Part shown: positions 32,944 through 43,000 of the stretch, in pieces
How positions within the stretch are numbered: the stretch's first letter is position 1
Layout: every line of letters starts with the position of its first letter
NCBI GenBank assembly: GCA_030431255.1
Contig: JAUIJL010000014.1
Coordinates: 1 to 64,000, forward strand
Source of the DNA: Thermoanaerobaculia bacterium
GTDB taxonomy: Bacteria > Acidobacteriota > Thermoanaerobaculia > Multivoradales > J023
Length of the DNA: 64,000 nucleotides
Direction: 5' to 3'
The notes under the pieces: generated by a model
Seen by the model: the letters and a program-made list of their open reading frames with translations, nothing else
Databases searched by the model: none
What the model was told of the DNA's origin: nothing
Made by a program: the position numbers and the translations under genes

Positions 32944-35900
32944 TCAAGGAGCCCCTGGAGCTGAAGCCGACGGTTCTGTAGTGATTGGGGACGGCGGTTT
33001 TTCTCCGGGCATGGTTGGAATTGTCTCGACAGAGGGTGCGACTTGCAGAGTCGAAGCGCCCGCTGACTCTCCTCGAGCTTTCCGCAGCTTGATATACCTC
33101 AGGTGGCGCTCCAAAGCCTTCTGATTGGTACCCCCTTCAATTTCTGCCAAGATCTCGCCGTTAGACCCAATAAAGAACGAATAGGGAACGCCATTCAGTC
33201 CCCAGGACTCCCCCATACCACCTTGCCCGGGCAGCACCGTGGGGTAGATGGATCCGAGTTGGTTTGCCTCATACGCGATTTCTTCGTGGGACATGCCCTC
33301 GTCCAGGGAGACACCCAACACTTCCACCTCCGGATGATTCTCGGCGAACGCCGAGAGCTCCGGGATCTCGTCCCGGCAAGGCGGGCACCACGTTGCCCAG
33401 AAGTTGACCAGCACGTAGTCTTTGGGCGAGTCGCTGAGGTCGCGGCGGCTTCCGTCGCGGAAGCGGACGGTTTGTTTAAGGTCGAAGACGGTTTTGGGGG
33501 CTTTGGAGGTCACCAACGGCCTGCGCGGGATGAGCTCGAATAGAAGTTTCTTCCGTTCCGCATGCTCGCGCCATATTTCGATGACGTTTTTGTTGGTTTG
33601 AGAGGCTGCTTGTTGCAGGGCGTCGCCAAAAGTATGACGATCGACGCAGGTGTCCTCCCAGACGTCCTCTTCCAAGAGAGCAGTCCGAGCGGTAAGACCG
33701 CCTCGGGCGCCAAATTCAAGCAGAGCATCGCAGGCGGCGGTAGCCAGAGGTGGCTCTAGATCCGGTCTCTTCAGCCATGTCAGGAGTGTCTCCAAGGTGG
33801 GACCGTCACCGTCGTAGTCCCCATCCAACACGGTAACCCCGCGCAACAGTCGCTCCCGAAGCTCCAAATCGGTGTTTGGGTCGTCGGCCAAGGTCAAGAG
33901 CAGATTAGCCGTGCCCCTCGGGTCGAGGTCTTCGAGATAGGCGGCGGCGTATTGTGTCAGTGATTCATGGGTTTGTGGATCCGAGAAAACCTTCACAAGG
34001 CCCTCTTTTTCGGGCCACATACCGATTTGATAGAGAGACTCGATCATGATGGTTCGGATACCCCAAGGCACTTCGGGATTGACCAAGAGATCGCGTAGGA
34101 ATTGTCGGGATTTGTCGTCCGCTGGGGCCCCGTTCTCGAAGACCAGCCGGATCCCTGTAGCGCAGGTGCCCAGAATCGTATTGAGCTCCACATCGGACGG
34201 ATCGGAAGTCACGCCCGGAACCAACTCGCTGATAATGTCCTGCAAGGGAGTGACGGCAAAGAGACCGCCCATATTTCCGAGGCCGGTGCAAGCAGCACCC
34301 CGATGGTCCCAGGTGTGATCAGCGTTTCGGACTACACCAGCGAGGAATTCTCCGAGTTTTCCTAGGATCTCTTGGCCGCCGGGGAAATTGTTTTCCGAGA
34401 CCAAGGGCGAGATGTCGTCCGCCAGCTGTCCCGCTGCGGTGATGATGCTTGGGACCGCAGCGACTTGCTCGATGACTTGCTCTGCGGCTCTATCTTCGAG
34501 CTTCTCAAGCGACAGAAAGACCTGCTCAGCTGCCAGCAATCCTCCGATATTTGTTAAGCCTGTGGCGGCGGCGGCCCGGATGTCGTTGGGTTTGTCTTCA
34601 TCACTCAGCACGTTGCCTAGAATTTTGGCCGCTTCGTAGACTAGCTGCGGCCGCCCGATCCGATGGAGATGACCGACTTGGCCGAGGTAGGAGACGACTC
34701 GACCGAGCTGTAGGATCGAGAGGTCCTTGTTGTTGTTGACCAACTCGACGGCCTGTGCAAGTGCGTCAGCGCTGTTATTGGAAAATACGTTTTTTAGTTT
34801 TTGCGTGCTCTTTCCACCACCTCCACTGGACGGCCCCAGGTCAGAGCCGGTGATGCTTCCCGGCGCGCGCTCTCGGGGGGCGACCACCACCTCTGCGACA
34901 CATTTTTGGGGCACGGTTTGCAGCGACCATCGTCCAGGAGCGAGCACGGTACCTTCGACCCTGGATTCTAAAATGGTCAGATCTGTGGTTTTGCCACGAG
35001 GGTAGTCGAGGAGGTGACCAATGCGGGCCCCGGCGACCGCGACTTGAATTTCTGTCCACCTGCGAGCGAAAAACTCTGCCGCCTGAGGGGCCAGCTGATA
35101 GGTGGCGGGTTGGGGCAAGGCGTTTCGAATTTGCAGCAACACATCTGGGCATGGATTGGCCTCTAGATGGTCCAGAAGCTCACGGATCTTCAATAGATAG
35201 GCCTGACTCTGGTCCAGCTCGCCCCGTCGACGGGCTGACACCAAGTCCCGCTCGCGCATGGCCACCTCTGTGGACAGGTCAAGGGCGTGCTCCACCTGCG
35301 CGGAAGAGCAAGTGCTGGGGCTGTCTGGAGACACACCGAAGAGCTGCTGTAGCTGCTGCTGAAGGTCTTGGGGACTCAGGCCGTTGGAATCGGCTGAGGG
35401 CGGCTTGTCGACGATAGACGATGAGGGATTTTCCTTATCTTTGTCCGCTCCCTCGTCCCTCTTCGGCACCTCAAGGCAGTCCTCGCTCTTCTTAAGGTGA
35501 ACTATCACGTGCTCACGGCCGACGATGGAGGTGGCGAGCACACCGTGAGCCACGGGAACCAGGACTGCGGTGACTGCTAGGCAGGTGATCATCAGCGGCT
35601 CGAGGATCTTTTGAATCACGGCTCCGTAGGGGAGGCGCCAATCGAGTTGCGCCTCCGGCTCGTCGATGGCGGCTTCGCGGTCTTCGGAATCTTCGACTGG
35701 CCCCTGACTTTCGGCCAGATCGATTTGCGCGTCGGCCGCCGCTTGGGTCGAAGCGGAATTGGAGGTTTCGTCGGGGTCGGCCTCTCGGGAACTTGCTACT
35801 TGGAGCTCATGCGGCGCGGGATCGTGATACGCCGCCTCAGAGGCGACGTCATCTATGTGTGGTTCGGTAGTCTGGTCGGCGGTTTCCGGTGTTTCGGGCA

Positions 35901-36798
35901 CTTTGGCTTCTGACTCGAATTCCGGCGTTTCCAACTCAGCCTTCGCCTTTTGATGCTCCAACCAGCCTCTCCACGCTCTGACCGCAACCGCCAGCTCGCA
36001 GAGGATAACTAGCCAGATGACAACCCAGCCGAAGAGCTCACGGGCTTCGTGGCGCACCGCACCTCGGCGGATGGAATAGCCAGACGAGGTGGAATTGGCC
36101 GTTCGGCTGGAACCGTTGAGCAGACCCGTGAATTGAAGGGTTGAAAGTAGCCGGCTTTCGGTTGGCACGGTGGCCCGCTCAGTGGTGCGGATTTCTTTTT
36201 GGGTCGACCAGAAAATCGACTCTCGATCTTCTTCAATCGTCTCAACCAAATCAGCCCGCACCGCCGGGCGATTATTTGGATCCGCCAGCCGGGCGACCCC
36301 AACCAAACCGATGAGTAAGTCGACCGCTACGGCCAAGCAAATGACGGAGAATACCAAAGCCAAATTGCGCCTGGAGAGCCATCGAACCACCGTCGGATGA
36401 TCCTTCAACATGACCGCAGCCATGGCGGCAAGCAGCCCGAGAATTAGGACGCCTACCCGTAGCCAGCTGCCGAAGACCACACTCAAGGCGTCTACCGTTG
36501 CGGCCGCTCCCACTTCCACTAGGGCGGTTGGATCCATGGAAATCATCGGTAAGCCGGCGACTCCATAGGAACCGGTGCGAGACAGAAATCCCACCACGAG
36601 CAGCGCGGTACCGACGCCTGCAGCGCCGCCCAGGAGCTTGACGAATCCAGAGAGTCGACGGACCGGAGCTGTAAAATCGATGGGCTTGTCGGACGGCTCC
36701 GGAGCAGGCTTGGCAAGATCTTGGTTTGGGCCTGTGGTCTCTACGGTGGCCGGTTTGAGGATTTTTTCTTCCGTGGATTGAGTGGGTATTTCGGACAC
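32944..36798 (-). CDS. Large membrane HEAT-repeat protein fused to a TlpA-type thioredoxin
   Basis: It starts at GTG 36798 (GGAG upstream) and has 1284 residues. The N-terminal 250 residues hold four to five TM helices ('LLGGAAGVGTALLVVGFLS', 'LRVGVLILGLLAAMAAVML', 'LALVFSVICLAVAVDLLIGLVG'). An acidic linker and another TM near 400 follow. The periplasmic middle part carries armadillo/HEAT-like helical repeats ('AAKILGNVLSDEDKPNDIRAAAATGLTNIGGLLA'). The C-terminal roughly 160 residues form a TlpA/ResA-like domain with the redox motif 'FWATWCPPCRDEIPEL' and 'VLGVSLDEG', then a short Pro/Ser tail. The fusion suggests a membrane scaffold that delivers disulfide reductase activity to bound partners. 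Confidence 0.82.
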   Translation of the reverse strand: MSEIPTQSTEEKILKPATVETTGPNQDLAKPAPEPSDKPIDFTAPVRRLSGFVKLLGGAAGVGTALLVVGFLSRTGSYGVAGLPMISMDPTALVEVGAAATVDALSVVFGSWLRVGVLILGLLAAMAAVMLKDHPTVVRWLSRRNLALVFSVICLAVAVDLLIGLVGVARLADPNNRPAVRADLVETIEEDRESIFWSTQKEIRTTERATVPTESRLLSTLQFTGLLNGSSRTANSTSSGYSIRRGAVRHEARELFGWVVIWLVILCELAVAVRAWRGWLEHQKAKAELETPEFESEAKVPETPETADQTTEPHIDDVASEAAYHDPAPHELQVASSREADPDETSNSASTQAAADAQIDLAESQGPVEDSEDREAAIDEPEAQLDWRLPYGAVIQKILEPLMITCLAVTAVLVPVAHGVLATSIVGREHVIVHLKKSEDCLEVPKRDEGADKDKENPSSSIVDKPPSADSNGLSPQDLQQQLQQLFGVSPDSPSTCSSAQVEHALDLSTEVAMRERDLVSARRRGELDQSQAYLLKIRELLDHLEANPCPDVLLQIRNALPQPATYQLAPQAAEFFARRWTEIQVAVAGARIGHLLDYPRGKTTDLTILESRVEGTVLAPGRWSLQTVPQKCVAEVVVAPRERAPGSITGSDLGPSSGGGGKSTQKLKNVFSNNSADALAQAVELVNNNKDLSILQLGRVVSYLGQVGHLHRIGRPQLVYEAAKILGNVLSDEDKPNDIRAAAATGLTNIGGLLAAEQVFLSLEKLEDRAAEQVIEQVAAVPSIITAAGQLADDISPLVSENNFPGGQEILGKLGEFLAGVVRNADHTWDHRGAACTGLGNMGGLFAVTPLQDIISELVPGVTSDPSDVELNTILGTCATGIRLVFENGAPADDKSRQFLRDLLVNPEVPWGIRTIMIESLYQIGMWPEKEGLVKVFSDPQTHESLTQYAAAYLEDLDPRGTANLLLTLADDPNTDLELRERLLRGVTVLDGDYDGDGPTLETLLTWLKRPDLEPPLATAACDALLEFGARGGLTARTALLEEDVWEDTCVDRHTFGDALQQAASQTNKNVIEIWREHAERKKLLFELIPRRPLVTSKAPKTVFDLKQTVRFRDGSRRDLSDSPKDYVLVNFWATWCPPCRDEIPELSAFAENHPEVEVLGVSLDEGMSHEEIAYEANQLGSIYPTVLPGQGGMGESWGLNGVPYSFFIGSNGEILAEIEGGTNQKALERHLRYIKLRKARGESAGASTLQVAPSVETIPTMPGEKPPSPITTEPSASAPGAP

Positions 36799-37053
36799 GA
36801 TAGGGCTCCAGGTTTCATCCCAACGAGTAGGTTCGGTTTACAGCGACTCGGAGCAGGGCTCCGCGCAATCTTTTTTTACAGCGCAAAGAAGCGTGTGGAG
36901 CCACCAAATAGATCGATGACCACGTTCGGGAAAAGCCGAAAAAGTCCTATGTCTTTGGGTTTGCTGATCTTCGCCGTTGAAACCAGCCACCGTCTTTTCA
37001 CGTAAAAAAGCGCAAACCCAGATGTCCATGCCATTGATCGAAAGGAAGCTTCT

Positions 37054-38187
37054 ATGCGCAAAACTCTCGTTCTACTGCTCGTGCTCTTAACGGTGCCGGC
37101 TCTTAGCGTCTTCGCGGAGGGCGAGGAGAGCTCAGGACCCGAGCTTTCCTCCATCAGCGCCTTGGCCTTTGGACCCGATGGCGTGCTCTTCGTCGGCGAT
37201 GCCAAGGCGGGCTCACTTTTTGCCCTCGAAACCGGTGACACGACCCCGGGAAAGGTGACCGAGCGGATGGGCATTCAGGATGTCGAAACCCGGTTGGCGG
37301 CGATGCTCGGTACCCGATCCTCTGAGGTGCTGATCCACGACCTGGCGGTCAATCCCATCTCGCAAAAGATCTACCTGGCGGTCTCCCGGAGCCGGGCCAA
37401 GTGGGAGAGCCGCTGGCAGCTGCCCAACGACCTCGGAGACGCGGCCCTTTTGGTGCGCATCGATGCCGACGGCGAGATGGAAGCCGTGGAGACCGAGTCC
37501 ATGAATTGGACCAAAGCGGACTTGCCGGATCCCGTGGGTGAGAAAGAGCACCGCTGGAAGAAGGGAACCTCCCTGCGGGTCGACGCGATCACCGACATGG
37601 TCTTCGACCACGGAACCGTTTGGGTGGCGGGGCTTTCCAACGAGGAATTCGCTTCCGCGGTCTGGCGTCTGGCCTACCCCTTCAGCGATAAGGCGACCAA
37701 GACCACCGTGGAGGTCTACCACGGGGCCCACGGCGAATGGGAAACCCACGCGCCGATCCGGACCTTCGTGCCCTACCGTTTAGGCGACACGGATCATCTC
37801 TTGGCCGCCTATTTGTGCACGCCGCTGGTGACCTTCAAAACCGCTGATTTGAGCGACGGCGCCCACGTCAAAGGCCGCACCGTGGCGGAAATGGGCTCTG
37901 GCAACTACCCCCTCGACATGGTGGTCTACCAAAAGAACGGTGAGGATCGCCTGTTGATCGCCAACAGCAACCTGCCGCTGATGATCGTCAATCCCAAAGA
38001 CGTCGCGAGCTTCGAGGGCGAGATCAACACCGAGGTGGAAGGTTATATCGCCGGGGTCCCTTACGAGATCCGCTCGGGCAACGGCATTCAGCAGATGGAT
38101 CGCATGGGCGACGATTGGATCGTGGTGCTCCAGCGTCTGCCCGGCGGCACCCTCGATCTCTACAACATGTCGGTGAAGCGCTTCTAA
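37054..38187 (+). CDS. Exported propeller-like protein of unknown function
   Basis: A 377-residue protein with a clear signal peptide ('TLVLLLVLLTVPALSVFAE') and an AAGGAAG RBS. The opening 'ISALAFGPDGVLFVGDAKAGSLFAL' and later 'IHDLAVNPISQKIYLAV' resemble NHL/SMP-30 propeller blades, but catalytic residues cannot be assigned. It ends cleanly, and a second exported-protein gene begins 4 nt later. It is divergent from the HEAT/TlpA gene across a 255-nt gap that probably carries both promoters. I do not recognise a specific family. Confidence 0.75.
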   Translation: MRKTLVLLLVLLTVPALSVFAEGEESSGPELSSISALAFGPDGVLFVGDAKAGSLFALETGDTTPGKVTERMGIQDVETRLAAMLGTRSSEVLIHDLAVNPISQKIYLAVSRSRAKWESRWQLPNDLGDAALLVRIDADGEMEAVETESMNWTKADLPDPVGEKEHRWKKGTSLRVDAITDMVFDHGTVWVAGLSNEEFASAVWRLAYPFSDKATKTTVEVYHGAHGEWETHAPIRTFVPYRLGDTDHLLAAYLCTPLVTFKTADLSDGAHVKGRTVAEMGSGNYPLDMVVYQKNGEDRLLIANSNLPLMIVNPKDVASFEGEINTEVEGYIAGVPYEIRSGNGIQQMDRMGDDWIVVLQRLPGGTLDLYNMSVKRF

Positions 38188-38190
38188 ACG

Positions 38191-39477
38191 GTGGGACGGA
38201 CGGCTGTCGGCAGCAGAACGGCTGAAGCGATCGGACGCCTTGAAACCGCGCTCCTGACGCTCGGCCTGCTCCTGCTGACCGGATTCAACGAACCCACGTC
38301 GGCCACGGTGCCGGAGCGCGCAGGGTCGGAGCCGGGCGGGATCGAGATCCGTTTCGAGACCCCCGAAGGACGCCCGGATCTGGTGACCGTCGTGGTTATC
38401 GGGTTGGAGCCGGCCGATTCAACAGTGGACCTGAGGCCGCCGTCGGAAGGAGATCGCCTGGATCCAAGGATCTGGCGCGACATCCTGCGGGTGGTGGCGG
38501 TGGAACCCGATTTCGGTGCGGTGCCGTCCGACTTTCCGTCGTTGTTGGGTAGTTATTCCTGGGCTAGGGACGAGACTGGAGCGCAGCTTCGGTTTCGTCC
38601 CAAATTTCCGCCGACTCCCGGTATCGAGCTGAGGGTCACGCTGGACCAAACGGCTTGGAGGGGTCTCAGCCCTGACGAATCCGGCGCGGACTTCACCGCC
38701 CGCTGGACCGTGCCCGATTTGACCCGGGCTCCGACCACCCGCGTCGAGGGAGTCTTTCCCTCCGGCACCCAAGGGGAAACGGTGGTGGTGCCGTCGAATC
38801 TGCTGCGCCTCTACGTCCACTTCAGTGCGCCGATGAGCGCCCACGCCGTGTTGCCGCACATCGAGCTGTTGGACGACTCGGGCACGGCGGTGCCGGTGGC
38901 TTTTGTCGGCATTCCCGGCGGGCTGTGGGATCCCGAGCGCGTTCGGCTGACACTCCTGGTGCACCCCGGGCGGGTGAAACGCGGAGTCGGACCGAATCAA
39001 GCCATGGGTCCGGTTTTGGAAGAGGGGCGCCGATACCGGCTGCGGATCGCGTCGCAAGCCCTCGACGCCGACGGTCTGCCGTTGGTGGAGGCCTTCGAGC
39101 ACGAGATGCTGGTCGGTCCGCCGGATCTTCAGCCGCCGGATCCCCAGCAATGGCAGCTCGACTTGCCGAAAGATCCCCAAGATGCCCTGCGCATTCGGTT
39201 GCTGGAACCCGCGGATCGAGCTCTGCTCGAGCGTCTGCCGTGGATCGAAGGGCCCGATAGTCGACCGGTTTCGGTCGACTCCTCAGCTTCCGTCGACGGT
39301 CTCAGCCTGACCCTGAAGCCCCACCAGGACTGGGCTCCGGGTCGACACGTTCTGGTGATCCCGCCGGAGCTCGAGGACCCGTCCGGCAACCGTCCGGGGC
39401 GGCGGTTCGAAGAAGCTGGGCAAGACGCTCGCGGGCCGGGAGAGGAAATCCGAGTGGTTTTCGAAATTCGTTTCTAG
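38191..39477 (+). CDS. Exported Ig-like-domain protein of unknown function
   Basis: A 428-residue protein with a GTG start 4 nt after the preceding stop, so the two are certainly cotranscribed and probably translationally coupled. A hydrophobic leader ('ALLTLGLLLLTGFNEP') precedes a beta-rich protein. 'FPSGTQGETVVVPSNLLRLYVHFSAPMSAHAVLPHIELLDDSG' resembles a bacterial Ig-like (Big_5) domain. The region 'GRRYRLRIASQALDADGLPL' is another strand-rich segment. There is no catalytic motif. It is likely a surface or periplasmic partner of the propeller-like protein upstream. Confidence 0.72.
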   Translation: MGRTAVGSRTAEAIGRLETALLTLGLLLLTGFNEPTSATVPERAGSEPGGIEIRFETPEGRPDLVTVVVIGLEPADSTVDLRPPSEGDRLDPRIWRDILRVVAVEPDFGAVPSDFPSLLGSYSWARDETGAQLRFRPKFPPTPGIELRVTLDQTAWRGLSPDESGADFTARWTVPDLTRAPTTRVEGVFPSGTQGETVVVPSNLLRLYVHFSAPMSAHAVLPHIELLDDSGTAVPVAFVGIPGGLWDPERVRLTLLVHPGRVKRGVGPNQAMGPVLEEGRRYRLRIASQALDADGLPLVEAFEHEMLVGPPDLQPPDPQQWQLDLPKDPQDALRIRLLEPADRALLERLPWIEGPDSRPVSVDSSASVDGLSLTLKPHQDWAPGRHVLVIPPELEDPSGNRPGRRFEEAGQDARGPGEEIRVVFEIRF

Positions 39478-39543
39478 CCCGCCGGACTCGTGCGGAAGCG
39501 CTATTATTTGAGCCCCTATCTTCTATTTAGGGCTTAGCGCTCA

Positions 39544-39559
39544 TATAATATCTCTAATG
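39544..39559 (+). promoter_or_regulatory. -10 element giving a leaderless hipB transcript
   Basis: A consensus TATAAT at 39544-39549 lies 7 nt before the ATG at 39557, so the expected start of transcription coincides with the start codon. No RBS precedes the ATG. The -35 region is poor. Near-repeats of AGCGCT flank the site (39499 and 39536 areas) and could be an autoregulatory operator. Confidence 0.55.
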
Positions 39560-39871
39560 AAACAGTTCTCTCTTCGCACACCCGAACAAGTCGGACTCGA
39601 CCTGGCAGGCAGAGTCCGAGAGCTACGGCTGACAAAAAAATGGAAACAGAGCACCCTCGCGAAGCGATCCGGAGTGAGCCTCGCTTCTTTGCGACGCTTT
39701 GAAACCTCGGGGCAAATCTCCCTGCAGAACCTGCTGAAACTAGCCTTCGCCCTCCACCGTCTCGACGACTTCGATGAGATCTTGAACCCTCCACCCGCCG
39801 CCACCCTGGCCGAGCTCGTCGAGCTCGAAGACCAAACCCGCCAACCTAAACGCAAGCGTGGGAGCCTATGA
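39557..39871 (+). CDS. HipB-like XRE-family antitoxin/regulator
   Basis: A 104-residue protein. The helix-turn-helix is 'GRVRELRLTKKWKQSTLAKRSGVSLASLRRFETSGQISLQNLLKLAFAL', a Cro/C1-type HTH in the HipB arrangement, with a C-terminal 'LDDFDEILNPP' that normally leads to the partner-binding tail. HipB represses its own operon and neutralises HipA kinase. Here only a fragment of hipA follows, so HipB would be an orphan regulator. Confidence 0.82.
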   Translation: MKQFSLRTPEQVGLDLAGRVRELRLTKKWKQSTLAKRSGVSLASLRRFETSGQISLQNLLKLAFALHRLDDFDEILNPPPAATLAELVELEDQTRQPKRKRGSL

Positions 39872-39889
39872 GCCGAAGCAGGAATCGAC

Positions 39890-40055
39890 ATGCCTGCTTC
39901 GAAGTTGTTCGAGACCTCGCAAGGAGATCGATTCTTCGGTGTCGAGCGCTTCGATCGAGACGGCAATCGTCGCCGGCACGTCCACACGTTCGGCACCTTG
40001 ATCCACAGCAACTTTCGAATACCGAGCTGCGACTACCGACAGCTTCTTGGTGTTC
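39890..40055 (+). pseudogene. hipA fragment
   Basis: The plus frame from 39890 reads 'GDRFFGVERFDRDGNRRRHV' followed by 'HTFGTLIHSNFRIPSCDYRQ', which matches the segment of HipA-type kinases around 'FAVKRFDR..G.R.HMHS...LHADFR.PSLDYE'. A complete HipA is about 400-440 residues; here about 50 remain, lacking the N-subdomain, most of the kinase core and the catalytic loop. The reading frame then runs into the 3' end of the opposite-strand kinase gene at 40054. Confidence 0.7.
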
Positions 40056-43000
40056 AGTCCAAGGATCCCGAAGGGGAAGGTAGGGTGAAGAAGAAGGTGG
40101 AGCCTTGCTCGCGACCTTCGGACTCGACCCAAATACGGCCACCATGGGCCTTGACGATCCGGCTGACCAACGCCAAACCGATGCCACTGCCGGACGCGTG
40201 CTCATGGACCCGGTGGAAAAGCCTGAAAATCTTTTTTTGGTCCTCTTCGTCGATGCCGATGCCGTTGTCGCGGATCCAACACAAGACCTCGTCGCCCTGA
40301 GCCACTGCTCCGACCTCGATGGTGGGTGTGGTTTGGTTCGCCATGAATTTGATCGCGTTGTCGAAAAGGTTCTGAAATAGCCTGAGAAGGTGGCTGTGAT
40401 CACCGACCACCGCCGGTAGCCCGGGTGGGATGTCAATGGTCACCCCGCGCTCGTGGGCTTGACCGGCCACCAGATCGGCGGCCTCTCGGGCCAACAAGCT
40501 CAGGTTGAGTGGATCGGACCGAAGGGTGACTCTGCCGGTCTGAGAGAACACGAGAAGCTCGTCGAGCAGGCCGCTGATTTGATCCGTGGCACCGCGGATT
40601 CTGCGTAGGTCTCGGGCCACGGCCTCGTGATCGTCGTCCGCTAAGTCCTCTTCCAGCAAGTTGGTGAATCCTTGAATGGTCAGCACCGGACTCTTGAGAT
40701 CGTGGCAGACGTTGTAGGTGAGCTGCTCGATTTCCTGGTTCTTCGCCTCGATGATTCGCAATCGATCCTTCTGCAATAGGTTTCGGAGCCGCAGACGATA
40801 GAAAACCAAACCCAGGCCGAACGCCACCAGCGCGGACACGAGGTAGAAGGTCCAGGTTTGATAAATCGTCGGCGCCAAGTGGAATTCGATGGAATCGCCG
40901 GATTCGGTCCAAATGCCTCCCGGATTAGCGGCCGCGACCCGGAATCGATAATGCCCGGGTGGCAGGTAGGTGTACTTGGCCGACCGCGCCCGGCCAGGGT
41001 CGATCCAATTCGGATCGAATCCTTCTAGGCGGTAGCGGTAACCCGTGCGCTCGGCGTCGAGGAAGCTCACGGCCCGATAGTGGATCTCGATCTCCCGGGT
41101 GCCCGGCTCAAGCTTCACGGCTTGGTGCTCGCCGGCGGGAAGGTGCTCGAGCGGTCGGCGATCGACCACGACCCGATCGATGAACGCCGGGATCGGCGAC
41201 CAGCGCTCGGAGAGCTGGGCGGGGTCGAAAATCGACACCCCGCGAATGGTTGGGAACCAAATCCGACCGTCGGCGGTGGTGGTGCCGGCGGGATGACCCA
41301 TGCCGTTGCATTCCCGGCTACCCATGCCGTCGGTTTCTGTAAAGGGGATCGGGCGAATGCGCGGAATCCGGCCGGCGGCGAAGTCTTCGAGCTCTTTTTT
41401 GAGCAGTCGAAAGACCCCGCGGTTGCTCGACAACCAGAGCCAGCCCTGGGGGGCCTCCAGAATCTGATGGACCAAGGAATCTGCCAGCCCATGCTCGACG
41501 GTATAGCGCGTGGGCGGCTCGTTCGGATTCGCCGGCCGACGAACCAGACCGCCGTCAGCGGTGCCGATCCACAAGGTGCCGATCGCATCTTGGTGCATGG
41601 CCTTTACCTCGTCTTGGGCTAAGAGGGGCTCGACGACTTGGATCCGGTCGTCTTGCCACAGTGCCAAGCCGGCGTCGGTACCGATCCAAATCTGCCCATG
41701 GTCACCCTCATAGAGAGTGAGGATTTGTGGCTGGTGCAGCCCTTGCTGGGTGGTGACAACGCGTCGCTCCTCACCCTCCTGAAGCAAGAGCCCTTTGGTG
41801 GTACCGATCCACAGCCGACCTCGACGGTCCTCGAGCAAAGAGGTAATCGCGGGGGCGCCGAGATCATGATCGAGCTCAATCCGCAACCGATTGCGGTCGA
41901 TGTGGGCCAATCCGCCGGAATCGGTGCCCAACCAGAGCCGACCGGCGCTGCCCAGGGCGAGAGCCCGCACGTCTTCCCCGGGAAGACCGTCTTCCGTGGT
42001 CCAATGGCGGATCTCGCCTTCGGAGTCGATTCGAGTCAGCCCGCGATTGCTGCCGATCCACACCGATCCGCTGGGGTCTTGGAGCACCGACCAAGCGAGG
42101 TTATCGATCAATCCCTGGGATGCATCGAATACCTTGACGCTCTGCCGCCGTAGGCTCGCCAACCCGAGGATGCCGGTGCCGATCCAGAGATTGCCTTCGT
42201 GATCCTGCCAAAAGGACCGGGCCCCACTTTCTAAGAGATTCGCCTCGAACTCGGGATAGTCGATCAGCGTGTCGCCGTCGATGCGAAAGAGGCCCAAATC
42301 GGAGCCGACCCAAAGACGCCCTTCGCGGTCCTCGAAAAAAGCGTCGATCTGCATCTTCCCGTGGGTCTGGTCGAAAGGGACGAGCTTCGCGTCGGAGGAG
42401 CCGGGGGCAAAAGGGGCTGTGCCCGGATGGAATTGCCCCCATCCTCCGAGGGTGGCGACCCAGAGGCGATCGGATCGGTCTTGAAAGATCGCTTGGACTT
42501 GCGGGTGGGGCAAGCCGTGGCTTACCTCGAAGACCTCGACCTTACCGCTCAACGGATCGAGGAGCGGATCGACGAGCCGCAGCAGACCGAATTCCGTGCC
42601 GATCCAAAGACTGCCTTGCTGATCGCGGTGGATCGAGCTGATCGAGGGCTCGGTGGAAGTGAGCCCAAGGGGTACGGGGCTGAAGGCCCCATCCTGGTAT
42701 CGGAGCAGACCCTGGGAGGTGGCGATCCACAGTGTGCCTCCGGTGTCTTGGTAGAGGTCTCGGATTTCTCCCCGCAGGGGGTTCGGCATAAAGCTCGGTT
42801 CATCTGAGACCGGAGCGGCGGTATGAAATCTACCGTCGGCATATCGGGTCAACCCACGCCGGGTGCCGATCCAAAGATCGCCGTGGCGGTCGAGCAAAAG
42901 GTTGCGAATGGAGTTGGAGCCCAGCTCCGGGGTGTTGGCGCGATCGTAAACCTCGAAATGCAGACCGTCGAATCGGGCCAAACCCTCTTCGGTGCCGACC

